Of a stretch of DNA of 64,000 nt, positions 50,423-58,751 are shown piece after piece. Every line of letters begins with the position of its first letter. Positions within the stretch are counted from its first letter, which is position 1. The translations under genes were made by a program, and so were the position numbers. The stretch lies in the NCBI GenBank assembly GCA_015060045.1, contig SUZH01000009.1:23582-87581 (forward strand), in the 5' to 3' direction. The notes beneath the pieces were generated by a model, which did not search any database, was not told the origin of the DNA, and worked only from the letters and a program-made list of their open reading frames with translations. This DNA comes from Rikenellaceae bacterium. GTDB taxonomy: Bacteria > Bacteroidota > Bacteroidia > Bacteroidales > Rikenellaceae.

Positions 50423-50851
50423 ATGAAGATCCTATTTCAGATGTTGAGCGTAGCTGCGCTGGTGGCTGTGCTCGTTGGGTGCTGCAACTGCCGCGCCATC
50501 CAGAAGAAGAATCAGAAGCCGCTCGAAGGTACCGAGTGGCAGTTGGTGCAGCTCGGTTCGGAAAGCATCCAGCCCGTCGAGGGTAAATATACGATTCAGT
50601 TCTTCGCCGAGGAGAATCGTTTTGCCGGTGTCGGTGAGTGCAACCACCTGACGGCGACCTATACGACCAACGACAAGCATGAGCTGGTACTGGAGAATGC
50701 CGGTATGACGCGCATGATGTGCCCCAACCAGGAGGCCGAGGATCGCTTTGTGGAGATGCTGAACAAGGTGACGCGCTACGACATGGACGGCGCCATGATG
50801 ATGCTCTTTGCCGACAAGGAGCTGCTGGCCGTATTCCAGGCAAAGCAGTAA
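50423..50851 (+). CDS. META-domain (HslJ-like) lipoprotein
   Basis: 142 aa. The ATG at 50423 gives a lipoprotein signal MKILFQMLSVAALVAVLVGC with the lipid-bearing Cys at 20 (more Cys at 21 and 23). A META domain follows: LEGTEWQLVQLGSESIQPVE, FFAEENRFAGVGECNHLTAT, LENAGMTRMMCPNQEAEDRF, MMLFADKELLAVFQAKQ. HslJ-type META proteins are linked to heat shock and outer-envelope stress; exact role is unknown. Longer upstream frames overlap DUF721 and were not used. Confidence 0.88.
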   Translation: MKILFQMLSVAALVAVLVGCCNCRAIQKKNQKPLEGTEWQLVQLGSESIQPVEGKYTIQFFAEENRFAGVGECNHLTATYTTNDKHELVLENAGMTRMMCPNQEAEDRFVEMLNKVTRYDMDGAMMMLFADKELLAVFQAKQ

Positions 50852-50870
50852 GGCTTGCCTTACAAAAGAA

Positions 50871-50914
50871 ACGAGCAGCGGAGTGACTGAAAAATCACTC
50901 CGCTGCTCGTTTTG
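50871..50914. terminator. Bidirectional terminator between the META gene and recR
   Basis: Perfect 16-bp stem ACGAGCAGCGGAGTGA / TCACTCCGCTGCTCGT, 8-base loop, then TTTTGG; convergent genes on both sides. Confidence 0.8.
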
Positions 50915-50925
50915 GTAGCATCCGG

Positions 50926-51522
50926 TTACTCGATGCTTCTGCGGTTCATCAAGGCATGGGTAATCGTCAGTTCATCGACATACTCCAACTCGTCGCCAAA
51001 ACCGATACCGCGCGCGATGGTTGTCACCTTCAGGTCGGGAAATTGGCGCAGGCGGCTCATGAGGTAGAAGAGGGTCGTTTCGCCCTCCACGGAGGTCGAG
51101 ATCGCCAGGATCACCTCGCGGATCTCCCCCTCGGCGATACGCTCGCACAACAGATCAATCTTCAAATCCGACGGTGCAATACCCTGCATGGGTGAAATCA
51201 CGCCCCCCAAGACGTGGTACAGGCCACGATATTGGTGGGTATTCTCAATCGAAAGCAGATCGGCCACCTGCTCCACGACGCAGATCGTCGAGCGATCGCG
51301 CTCCTGATCCTGGCAGATGGGGCAGAGTTCCGTATCGGAGAGGTTATTGCAGCGCTGACAATGCTTGATGTCGTGGCGGAAACGATCGATAGCCCGGGTC
51401 ATACCGTCCACCGAATCGCACTCCATACGCAGCAGATGCATCGCCAGGCGCAGGGCCGTGCGACGGCCGATTCCGGGGAGCTTTTGCAGCTCGCTTACCA
51501 CCTCTTGCAAGAGTTGCGACAT
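50926..51522 (-). CDS. recR: Recombination protein RecR
   Basis: 198 aa. Helix-hairpin-helix ELQKLPGIGRRTALRLAMHL, zinc finger CQRCNNLSDTELCPICQDQE, and a Toprim domain (TICVVEQVADLLSIENTHQY, RGLYHVLGGVISPMQGIAPS, AISTSVEGETTLFYLMSRL). Works with RecF/RecO in gap repair; recF lies 900 bases away in the opposite orientation. It starts four bases after the batE stop and is likely in its operon. Confidence 0.96.
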   Translation of the reverse strand: MSQLLQEVVSELQKLPGIGRRTALRLAMHLLRMECDSVDGMTRAIDRFRHDIKHCQRCNNLSDTELCPICQDQERDRSTICVVEQVADLLSIENTHQYRGLYHVLGGVISPMQGIAPSDLKIDLLCERIAEGEIREVILAISTSVEGETTLFYLMSRLRQFPDLKVTTIARGIGFGDELEYVDELTITHALMNRRSIE

Positions 51523-51526
51523 AAGC

Positions 51527-52336
51527 CTAAATCACTTCAATTCGACTCTGCTCAGTCCACCCCTTCTTGCCATCGGCAATCATCACCTCGCACCAATCCC
51601 CGAGGCGGTTCGTCACCTCGACCACCGTACCCTCATGCAAGACAAAGAGATCGGTCGATGCGCGATCGGGCGAGGCCTTCACGGCCGCCGAAAGGGAGAT
51701 CACCACGGCCTCTTTCTCGCCAATCTGCTCGGTACGGCTCGCCGCTGCGAACCAGGTCGTTACGACAAATAACAGGAGCGCGGCCAACGTGCCATAGAAA
51801 CCCACTTTTCGCAGACTCAACCGCTGCGCCAGCAGGTAAAAGAGCACCAGGGAGAGCGCCACCAAGAGCCAGACGATCGACCACACGGTCCACGCCGTAG
51901 CACTCATCGTGTGACGCAGGGCACGCAACCAAGTCACCAGAAAAAATTCGGGGATACGCTCAATCGTATCCTTCGTACGAGCCTCGGCCACCGAGAGGTT
52001 ATAGCGGATATCTGCATCACCCGGCTGCAGGCGCAAGGCGCGTCGATAGAAGAGGATCGCACGACCCAACTCCTCCTGCTTAAAGCAGGCATTGGCCAGG
52101 TTATAGTAGAGTTTCGCCGAGGTCTCGCCCGTGGCAAGAATCTGCTCATAGATCGCCTCGGCATCGGCGTAGCGGTTGTTGATGTAGGCCGTATTGGCGG
52201 CATCCCACAACACCGCGACCGTGGGCGGGAGGGCCTCCTCAGTCGGTTCAACGACGGGCTGCGCCGTCGAATCCTCCTGGGCAGCAACCACTCCCGCAAT
52301 CATCAGCAGGCATATCGTGATGAAAAACCGTTTCAT
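51527..52336 (-). CDS. batE: BatE-like TPR and SH3 protein
   Basis: 269 aa from the ATG at 52336, which opens a signal peptide (MKRFFITICLLMIAGVVAAQ). TPR repeats follow (WDAANTAYINNRYADAEAIY, YYNLANACFKQEELGRAILF, YRRALRLQPGDADIRYNLSV), then two membrane segments (TAWTVWSIVWLLVALSLVLF; VGFYGTLAALLLFVVTTWFA), then a C-terminal SH3-like part (LFVLHEGTVVEVTNRLGDWC, EVMIADGKKGWTEQSRIEVI). This is the layout of BatE from the Bacteroides aerotolerance operon, and batD is adjacent. Confidence 0.88.
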   Translation of the reverse strand: MKRFFITICLLMIAGVVAAQEDSTAQPVVEPTEEALPPTVAVLWDAANTAYINNRYADAEAIYEQILATGETSAKLYYNLANACFKQEELGRAILFYRRALRLQPGDADIRYNLSVAEARTKDTIERIPEFFLVTWLRALRHTMSATAWTVWSIVWLLVALSLVLFYLLAQRLSLRKVGFYGTLAALLLFVVTTWFAAASRTEQIGEKEAVVISLSAAVKASPDRASTDLFVLHEGTVVEVTNRLGDWCEVMIADGKKGWTEQSRIEVI

Positions 52337-52384
52337 CTCATTCCTAATTTTGAATTCTAACATGTTGTATGACACAAGGTCTTA

Positions 52385-54256
52385 CTACCGCTTGATCTTT
52401 TGCTCGATCATCGACACCAGGCTCACGCCCGCCTCATAGACCTCGGTCATCTGGGCCGAAGCGGCTGGTGAATACTGAGCCTCGTCACACTGGGTGATGA
52501 TCTGCGAGAAGCGTTGTGTCTCCTCGCCCGTAAAGCCGCGCTTCGAAAGCTCCTCGCGGACATACTCCTTCGTCAGGTTGGCTACCGGGATGTTGAACTT
52601 ATCGCCCATGTAGCCCCACAAGGCTCGCAACATCTCCTCATAGAAGGCATGGCGATTCTGCTCCTCCATGTAACGACGCGCCGAGCGGAATCGCTGCAAT
52701 GCCACCTTGTTGGCACGTTTTCCACGCACGAGCACCAGGTTCTGCGATTCGCGGATCTTACGACGCAGGGCCAGATAGGCCGCCCCGAAGAGCAGCAACA
52801 CGGCCACCACAATCAACCAATAGAGCGAGCTGAAGAGCAGCGGCTGACGCATCGGACGGAGCTGGGCACTGCCCAACTTAATGAAGCGGATATCCTCACC
52901 CAGGAGCTTCACCTCCTCCTTTGTCAAGCCACGTCCGGGCAGCACGACCGCCTCGGACGAAGTGCCACGTGCATCGGGGCTCACCTCCATGTGGAGCGGA
53001 GCCGACTGCAACGTACGATACTCCATGCGTTCGGGGTCGAAATAGGCAAACTCCACCGCCGGAATCTCAAAGCCTCCCTCGGCACGTGCAATGAAGGGAT
53101 ACTCGAATTGGCGGTAGCCCGTGATGCCCGTAGCCGTGGCATTGATGGCCTCGGTGGTCTTTACGTTGTATTGCTCGAACGACGAGGGGAGCTGCAGGGT
53201 CGGAGCCTGCACGAAGGTCAGGTTACCCGTACCCGAAAGGCGCACCGTATAGGTAGCGGCCGTATTGGCTGCCAGATGCTCAGCGGGCGGTGTGCACTCC
53301 ATCGTAAATTGGCCCACAGCACCCGAGAAGCTCGTGGGAGCCCCTGCGGGGAGTTGCTTCACGGTGATCTGTACCGGCTGGCTCTGCACCTTGCGCGGCA
53401 CGTTATAGACCTCATGACCCGATCCGAAGAAGGGGTCGAAATTGCGGCTCTGCACCACCACCTGTGCCACGATCGTCATCCCCATCGGGTCGATGCGCAG
53501 CTGACCGGCCTGCTGCGGATAGAGCAGCCAATCTCCCAACACGTAGGTCTCATAGACCTTGCCGTTGTAGGTTTCGCGACTCGCCTGGGCGTTGGTCTGC
53601 TTATTCACCAGATTCTGTGCCCAGAAACCATTGAAGGTGGGCGTAGCTTCAAACGAGTAATCGACAAACGGCACGCGCGTATAGAGTTTATAGGTCACGT
53701 GCAATGGTTCGTTCTTATAGACCGAACGCTTCGATACCTCGGCGCGCAGCAGAACATCATCCTCGGCGATGCGGTTTTGGGCCGATGCCTGATTCTGGTC
53801 GCGTTGTTGCTGGCGCTGGCTGGTGCTCCCCTGCGGGCTTTGTACGGCTGCCGCGCCCTCATCCACCACCTCAATTGGCTGGGCATTCGAGCGCACCGTC
53901 TCCCCCTCGACTGCCACCTCGGCCACACCGATCGTGTAGGTGCCGGCCTCCTTCGGGAGCAGGACAAAGGTGTAGGTGCAGTTCACGCTCTTGGTCATCG
54001 AGCCATTGACGATCTGGATCGACGATCCGGTCGAAACGACTGGTCCGGCCAAGACATCAAAACCCTCAAAGGACGGTGCCACAAAGCTATCCGCATCGGG
54101 TTTGGCATTGAGCGAAAACTCGACGCGGAAGGCCTCGCCCACCGCCACCGTGAGGGGCGTGGAGAGTTCAAAAATGGGTTTACCTGCCGCCCAGGCCAAC
54201 GTGGTCTGGACGACAAGCAACACCCCGATTATCCATCTTAACAACTGTTGCTTCAT
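52385..54256 (-). CDS. batD: BatD-like aerotolerance protein
   Basis: 623 aa from the ATG at 54256: a signal peptide (MKQQLLRWIIGVLLVVQTTL, then AWA) precedes beta-rich oxygen-tolerance domains: LSTPLTVAVGEAFRVEFSLN, SFVAPSFEGFDVLAGPVVST, SIQIVNGSMTKSVNCTYTFV, RTEVSKRSVYKNEPLHVTYK-type second unit, then a Gln-rich linker, and a membrane segment near the C-terminal third (LYWLIVVAVLLLFGAAYLAL) with a cytoplasmic helical tail. Matches BatD. In most Bacteroidetes batD follows batA-C; here a fumarase gene takes that place upstream, so batABC are elsewhere or absent. Confidence 0.9.
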   Translation of the reverse strand: MKQQLLRWIIGVLLVVQTTLAWAAGKPIFELSTPLTVAVGEAFRVEFSLNAKPDADSFVAPSFEGFDVLAGPVVSTGSSIQIVNGSMTKSVNCTYTFVLLPKEAGTYTIGVAEVAVEGETVRSNAQPIEVVDEGAAAVQSPQGSTSQRQQQRDQNQASAQNRIAEDDVLLRAEVSKRSVYKNEPLHVTYKLYTRVPFVDYSFEATPTFNGFWAQNLVNKQTNAQASRETYNGKVYETYVLGDWLLYPQQAGQLRIDPMGMTIVAQVVVQSRNFDPFFGSGHEVYNVPRKVQSQPVQITVKQLPAGAPTSFSGAVGQFTMECTPPAEHLAANTAATYTVRLSGTGNLTFVQAPTLQLPSSFEQYNVKTTEAINATATGITGYRQFEYPFIARAEGGFEIPAVEFAYFDPERMEYRTLQSAPLHMEVSPDARGTSSEAVVLPGRGLTKEEVKLLGEDIRFIKLGSAQLRPMRQPLLFSSLYWLIVVAVLLLFGAAYLALRRKIRESQNLVLVRGKRANKVALQRFRSARRYMEEQNRHAFYEEMLRALWGYMGDKFNIPVANLTKEYVREELSKRGFTGEETQRFSQIITQCDEAQYSPAASAQMTEVYEAGVSLVSMIEQKIKR

Positions 54257-54298
54257 AAAGAATTGTCTCCTCGTAAGGAAACGCAAAGTGTAGGAAGT

Positions 54299-55912
54299 TT
54301 AGTGTTTGAAGTCGGCGAAAAAGTCGTTACCCTTATCATCTACGATGATGAAAGCGGGGAAGTTCTCGACGTAGATCTTGCGTACGGCCTCCATACCCAG
54401 CTCGGGGAAGTCGACCACCTCAACCGACTTGATCGAGTTCTTGGCCAGGATCGCAGCCGGACCACCGATCGAACCGAGGTAGAAGCCGCCATGCTTCTGG
54501 CAGGCATCGGTCACCTCCTGCGAACGGTTACCCTTCGCAACCATCACCATCGAACCGCCGAGCGACTGGAAGAGATCCACGTAGGGATCCATACGACCGG
54601 CCGTCGTCGGGCCGAACGAACCCGAAGCCATACCTGCGGGGGTCTTGGCCGGGCCGGCATAATATACGGGGTGCTTCTTGAAGTACTCGGGCATCGGCTC
54701 GCCATTATCGACCATCTGCTTGATGCGGGCGTGGGCGATATCGCGGGCAACGATCAGCGTACCCTTCAGGTTCAGGCGCGTCTTGATCGGATACTTCGTC
54801 AGCGTCTCGCGCACCTTATCCATACCCTCGTCGAGGTCGATCTCTACGGCGGGGCTCATTGCGGGAGCCTCGGCGGGCAGGAAGCGGGCGGGATTCTTCT
54901 CCAGCTGCTCGAGGAAGATACCCTCGGGCGTGATCTTGGCCTTGATGTTACGGTCGGCCGAGCAGCTTACACCGATAGCTACGGGGCACGAAGCTGCGTG
55001 GCGCGGAGCGCGGATGACGCGTACATCGTGTACGAAGTACTTACCGCCAAACTGAGCACCGATACCGCTCTCGCGGCAGATCTTCAGCACCTTCTCCTCC
55101 CACTCCAGATCGCGGAAGCAGCGGCCACCCTCGTTACCCGAGGTGGGCAGCTCGTCGAGGTAACCGGCCGAAGCCTTCTTTACGGTCGAGAGGCACATCT
55201 CGGCCGACGTACCGCCGATGCAGATGGCCAGGTGGTAGGGAGGACAAGCCGACGTACCGAGATCCTTGATGTGCTCGGTGATGAACTTCGTGAGCGACTG
55301 CTCGTTCAAGAGGGCCTTCGTCTGCTGGTAGAGGAAGGTCTTGTTGGCCGAGCCGCCACCCTTGGTGATGAACAAGAACTCATACTCCATGCCGGGCTTA
55401 CCGCCGTAGATGTCGATCTGGGCGGGGAGGTTCGTAGCCGAGTTCTTCTCCTCGATCATCGTGAACGGCACGACCTGCGAGTAGCGCAGGTTGCGCTCCT
55501 TGTAGGTCTCATAGACGCCGCGCGAGATGTGCTCGGCATCGTCGGCACCCGTCCATACATCCTCACCCTTGTGACCGATGCAGATCGCCGTACCCGTATC
55601 CTGGCAGGTGGGCAGCTCGCCCTCGGCAGCCACGCACTGGTTCATGAGCATCGTGTAGGCCACAAACTTATCGTTGTCCGTCGCCTCGGGATCGTTCAGA
55701 ATGTTGTTGAGCTTCTGCAGGTGCGACGAGCGCAGGTAGAACGATACATCGCTGTAAGCCTCCTTCGAGAGGAGCTCCAAACCCTTCGGATCGACCTTGA
55801 GGATCTTGCGGCCATCGCACTCAACGACCTTCACATACTCCTTCGTCAAGAGACGGTACTCGGTTTTGTCCTCCACGATCGGGAAGGGCTCCTGGTAAAT
55901 AAAATCTGCCAT
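54299..55912 (-). CDS. Class I (iron-sulfur) fumarate hydratase
   Basis: 537 aa, both domains fused as in E. coli FumA/FumB. Interconverts fumarate and malate; oxygen-sensitive 4Fe-4S enzyme. Seen: [40 protein letters not shown] with a cluster Cys, [78 protein letters not shown] and the C-terminal [20 protein letters not shown]. Canonical promoter at 55973-56002. batD starts 42 bases after its stop, so read-through to bat genes is possible. Confidence 0.95.
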   Translation of the reverse strand: MADFIYQEPFPIVEDKTEYRLLTKEYVKVVECDGRKILKVDPKGLELLSKEAYSDVSFYLRSSHLQKLNNILNDPEATDNDKFVAYTMLMNQCVAAEGELPTCQDTGTAICIGHKGEDVWTGADDAEHISRGVYETYKERNLRYSQVVPFTMIEEKNSATNLPAQIDIYGGKPGMEYEFLFITKGGGSANKTFLYQQTKALLNEQSLTKFITEHIKDLGTSACPPYHLAICIGGTSAEMCLSTVKKASAGYLDELPTSGNEGGRCFRDLEWEEKVLKICRESGIGAQFGGKYFVHDVRVIRAPRHAASCPVAIGVSCSADRNIKAKITPEGIFLEQLEKNPARFLPAEAPAMSPAVEIDLDEGMDKVRETLTKYPIKTRLNLKGTLIVARDIAHARIKQMVDNGEPMPEYFKKHPVYYAGPAKTPAGMASGSFGPTTAGRMDPYVDLFQSLGGSMVMVAKGNRSQEVTDACQKHGGFYLGSIGGPAAILAKNSIKSVEVVDFPELGMEAVRKIYVENFPAFIIVDDKGNDFFADFKH

Positions 55913-55972
55913 AGTTGTAGTGTTTTTTATGTTTTTTTAATCTTGTTTTTCTTCTAACGCAGTTTTAACCTA

Positions 55973-56002
55973 CAAAAGTACAAAATAAAGTTGAAAAGAC
56001 AA
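55973..56002 (-). promoter_or_regulatory. Promoter of the fumarase gene
   Basis: Minus strand TTG (56002-56000), exactly 19 bases, TACTTTTG (55980-55973). Confidence 0.7.
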
Positions 56003-56053
56003 ATAGCCTTTTATATTAGATTCTTAAATCAGTTTTGGCTCGCCTAAACAACT

Positions 56054-56083
56054 TTGCGTTTTCAAAAAAAATGCGTATCTTTG
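56054..56083 (+). promoter_or_regulatory. Promoter of the candidate structured RNA
   Basis: TTG (56054-56056), exactly 19 bases, TATCTTTG (56076-56083). The next gene start is more than 320 bases away. Confidence 0.7.
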
Positions 56084-56089
56084 CATTAT

Positions 56090-56345
56090 CATTCGAAAAC
56101 CATTTGCCTATGTAACATTGTGTATAGTTTAATACACACATTTTAAGAACATATCAGGAAAGCGTTTTAGCTTTATTCTTTTGCTTTGGAAGTTTGGCGA
56201 CTATAAAGACAAAAAGGAATAATAGTTGGAATGCTCGTGCCGATGGCGCGGGCTTTTTAGTTATTCTTTTGTCGAGGTTACGCCAAACACCCCAAAGCGA
56301 GGATACTAATTTGTGCCGCGCTTTTTGTGTGTGTATTGCAAACCA
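56090..56345 (+). ncRNA. Candidate structured RNA: long interrupted hairpin
   Basis: From about 56131 to 56337 the sequence folds back on itself: AATACACACA/TGTGTGTATT, GAAAGCG/CGCTTTT, a large internal bubble, GCTTTGG (56183) and TTTGGCG (56193) with CGCCAAA (56281) and CCAAAGC (56292), then GACAAAAAGGAATAA with TTATTCTTTTGTC, and a terminal hairpin GCTCGTGCC-GAT-GGCGCGGGC. A canonical promoter stands just upstream. The shape (long rod with central bubble) recalls 6S RNA but that is a guess. An alternative is a long regulatory leader of the 56409 gene, since no T-tailed terminator closes it. TGTGTAT (56120-56126) can also pair with ATACACA, giving an alternative 5' fold. Confidence 0.5.
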
Positions 56346-56408
56346 AGGCACAACGGAGGATACAGAAATGCCGCTAAATGAGTATGTACTTATCAAAATT
56401 CAAACAAC

Positions 56409-56717
56409 ATGAAAAAGAAAGCATTCTTAACCATCGCCATGCTGATTATTTGTTCAATCATCGCCGTTTTCGCTTACAATGAAATCCAGAAAAGAATTCC
56501 TTGTTCGGTTTGTGGAGGATCTGGAACAGTAGAGAAGCTGTACATATGCGACAGATGCAATGGAACGGGAATCATTCGTAATTGGAGAGGGGAGCGCGTA
56601 CAATGCGATGCATCCGGCTGTAATGGTGGTCGTGTATGGAGAAAAGAAGCCTGTGATCATTGCAGTGGGGTTGGATTTTTTGTGGAAATTCCAGTTACTC
56701 CAGCTCCGTCTTATTAG
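56409..56717 (+). CDS. Small membrane-anchored DnaJ-type zinc-finger protein
   Basis: 102 aa. One N-terminal membrane helix or uncleaved signal (MKKKAFLTIAMLIICSIIAV, FAYNEIQ), then cysteine motifs like the DnaJ central domain: CSVCGGSGTVEKLYICDRCN, GTGIIRNWRGERVQCDASGC, NGGRVWRKEACDHCSGVGFF. Two CxxCxGxG-type pairs plus C-x4-C-type elements suggest two bound zinc ions. There is no J domain. Base composition is more AT-rich than in neighbouring genes, which may hint at later acquisition. Function unknown. Confidence 0.75.
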   Translation: MKKKAFLTIAMLIICSIIAVFAYNEIQKRIPCSVCGGSGTVEKLYICDRCNGTGIIRNWRGERVQCDASGCNGGRVWRKEACDHCSGVGFFVEIPVTPAPSY

Positions 56718-56752
56718 CACAACAACCTGATTTTTACCTATGACACAAGAAT

Positions 56753-56790
56753 TGTCCTCGCAAGATTAATTACTTGCGAGGACATTTTTT
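56753..56790 (+). terminator. Terminator of the zinc-finger gene
   Basis: Perfect 12-bp stem TGTCCTCGCAAG / CTTGCGAGGACA, 8-base loop, then T6. Confidence 0.9.
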
Positions 56791-56877
56791 CTTGTTTGAT
56801 GGGGATTGTTCGTATTATTTATAACTTTTATTTATAACTTTTTCATGCCGATAGATGGAGGTCTGACAATTTTTTAT

Positions 56878-56885
56878 TAAATTTG
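56878..56885 (+). promoter_or_regulatory. -7 box of fba
   Basis: TAAATTTG, 51 bases before the fba start. No TTG at the expected -33 position. Confidence 0.45.
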
Positions 56886-56936
56886 TGGCGCATAATGTGC
56901 AATAATTTCAACAAACACATAAATTCAAGACTAACT

Positions 56937-57932
56937 ATGGTATCTTACAAGGAGCTGGGTCTGGTGAATACGCGCGAGATGTTCGCCAAGGCCATCAAGG
57001 GTGGTTACGCCATTCCCGCCTTCAATTTCAACAACATGGAGCAGATGCAGGCCATCATCTCGGCTTGCGTAGAGTGCTCGTCGCCCGTCATTCTGCAGGT
57101 TTCGTCGGGTGCCCGCAAGTATGCCAACCAGACGCTGCTGCGTTACATGGCTCAGGGCGCCGTTGAGTACGCCAAGGAGCTGGGCAAGAATATTCCCATC
57201 GTGTTGCACCTCGACCACGGTAACTCGTTCGAGCTGTGCAAGAGCTGCATCGACATGGGCTTCTCGTCGGTGATGATCGACGGTTCGCACCTGCCCTACG
57301 AGGAGAACATCGCCCTCACGAAGCAGGTAGTAGAGTACGCTCACGCCCACGACGTAACGGTTGAGGGTGAGCTCGGCGTATTGGCCGGTGTAGAGGACGA
57401 GGTTTCGGCCGAGGTTTCGAACTACACCCGTCCCGAGGAGGTGATCGACTTCGTCACGAAGACCGGCGTAGATTCGCTGGCTATCTCGATCGGTACGTCG
57501 CACGGCGCCAATAAGTTCAAGCCCGAGCAGTGCACGCGCAACGAGGAGGGTATCCTCGTACCGCCCGAACTGCGTTTCGACATCCTGGCCGAGATCGAGC
57601 AGAAGCTCCCCGGCTTCCCCATCGTACTGCACGGTTCGTCGTCGGTACCCCAGGAGTATGTAAAGATCATCAACGAGTTTGGTGGTGCCCTGAAGGATGC
57701 TATCGGTATCCCCGAGGAGCAGCTCCGCAAGGCTGCCAAGAGCGCCGTTTGCAAGATCAACATCGACTCGGACGGCCGTCTGGCTATGACCGCTGCCGTA
57801 CGCAAGGTGTTGGTTGAGAAGCCCGCCGAGTTCGACCCCCGCAAGTACCTGGGTCCCGCTCGCGACGAGCTGAAGAAGCTCTACATGCACAAGTGCGAGA
57901 ACGTGCTTGGCTCGGCCGGCAAGGCAGAGTAA
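56937..57932 (+). CDS. fba: Class II fructose-bisphosphate aldolase
   Basis: 331 aa from the ATG at 56937; an earlier in-frame ATG-type start at 56883-56900 would overlap the leader. Zinc-dependent cleavage of fructose 1,6-bisphosphate in glycolysis. Seen: GYAIPAFNFNNMEQMQAIIS, IVLHLDHGNSFELCKSCIDM with the catalytic Asp and zinc His, VMIDGSHLPYEENI, VEGELGVLAGVEDEVSAEVS, AISIGTSHGANKF and FPIVLHGSSSVPQEYVKIIN. It is the third glycolytic gene in the window, with eno and pgi. Confidence 0.96.
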   Translation: MVSYKELGLVNTREMFAKAIKGGYAIPAFNFNNMEQMQAIISACVECSSPVILQVSSGARKYANQTLLRYMAQGAVEYAKELGKNIPIVLHLDHGNSFELCKSCIDMGFSSVMIDGSHLPYEENIALTKQVVEYAHAHDVTVEGELGVLAGVEDEVSAEVSNYTRPEEVIDFVTKTGVDSLAISIGTSHGANKFKPEQCTRNEEGILVPPELRFDILAEIEQKLPGFPIVLHGSSSVPQEYVKIINEFGGALKDAIGIPEEQLRKAAKSAVCKINIDSDGRLAMTAAVRKVLVEKPAEFDPRKYLGPARDELKKLYMHKCENVLGSAGKAE

Positions 57933-57934
57933 GG

Positions 57935-58002
57935 CTTCGAATTCAAAATTTAGAATTCAAAATTCAAAATTGGAGGGCGCTTTCGAGTGCCCTCTTTTTT
58001 TT
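57935..58002 (+). terminator. Family C repeat and terminator of fba
   Basis: AATTCAAAATTTAGAATTCA-type AT-rich string (57940-57971) after the stop codon, then GAGGGCGC / GTGCCCTC (57973-57994) and eight T. Confidence 0.8.
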
Positions 58003-58033
58003 GTGGTCGGGACTCTCCTTTTTCAAACAGAGT

Positions 58034-58064
58034 TTGTGTTTTCAACTTTTTTTTCCTATCTTTG
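58034..58064 (+). promoter_or_regulatory. Promoter of the 58142 gene
   Basis: TTG (58034-58036), 20 bases, TATCTTTG (58057-58064). The -7 region and its flanks are almost identical to those at 58716. Confidence 0.6.
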
Positions 58065-58141
58065 AACAAAATGTAACCATTTATAACGACCCATAAGACG
58101 TATAGCGACCCTATCTTCTAAGACACTAATTGTGAATTTCC

Positions 58142-58681
58142 ATGAAACGTATCATTCTCCTTCTGCTGCCGTTGTTGGCGATGGCAACCACAGCCGTGGC
58201 GCAGACAACCTCCGCCTCTCAAAGCGCAGCCGGGCAGACACTATCACTAAAAGACACATACTTCGAGCGGCGCCCGGTAGCGCATATCCACACCGGCAAG
58301 AACGGTGTAGGAAAAACCATCCATATTGTATTGTGTCCGTTAGGCGACAGTAGCGAAGATTTCAAAAAAATCATTTCGGCCATATATTGGGTTGATGAAA
58401 ATGTAATAAAGTATAGCCCATACAATCCTCCCATTGTCACAGGGCTTGTCTATCACGACATAGGTAAAGACAAAGAATTCTGCAGCGTGAAAATGATAAA
58501 AACTCGCTACAAAAACGGCGAAATGATTAGACATCTGATTCATGAAAGAGTAGATGATGAAACAGCCCAGTTGCTTATCGATTTCTTGGCAGGAGAGACG
58601 CAATGGAGCAACAGCACCGGTATCAAGTTCTACGTTTCCGATGGCATAAGGCTTCCCAGCCCTGAACTTTTGGATCAGTAA
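58142..58681 (+). CDS. Hypothetical secreted protein
   Basis: 179 aa. A clear signal peptide (MKRIILLLLPLLAMATTAVA, then QTT) is followed by a domain I do not recognise: TLSLKDTYFERRPVAHIHTG, KTIHIVLCPLGDSSEDFKKI, ENVIKYSPYNPPIVTGLVYH, and a C-terminal FYVSDGIRLPSPELLDQ. The second half is noticeably more AT-rich than neighbouring genes. It shares a promoter sequence with the esterase gene that follows. Confidence 0.65.
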   Translation: MKRIILLLLPLLAMATTAVAQTTSASQSAAGQTLSLKDTYFERRPVAHIHTGKNGVGKTIHIVLCPLGDSSEDFKKIISAIYWVDENVIKYSPYNPPIVTGLVYHDIGKDKEFCSVKMIKTRYKNGEMIRHLIHERVDDETAQLLIDFLAGETQWSNSTGIKFYVSDGIRLPSPELLDQ

Positions 58682-58695
58682 CTACCGGAGGCTGC

Positions 58696-58725
58696 TTGGC
58701 CGATTTCTGTTTATTCCTATCTTTG
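58696..58725 (+). promoter_or_regulatory. Promoter of the acetylxylan esterase-like gene
   Basis: TTG (58696-58698), exactly 19 bases, TATCTTTG (58718-58725). Confidence 0.65.
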
Positions 58726-58751
58726 AACAAAATGTATCTCCATTACAAACT

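Noticed and set aside
56194..56412. A 72-codon frame overlapping the start of the zinc-finger gene by four bases.
   Set aside because: It runs through both arms of the large inverted repeat; the bases are better explained by RNA pairing, and the peptide has no recognisable features.
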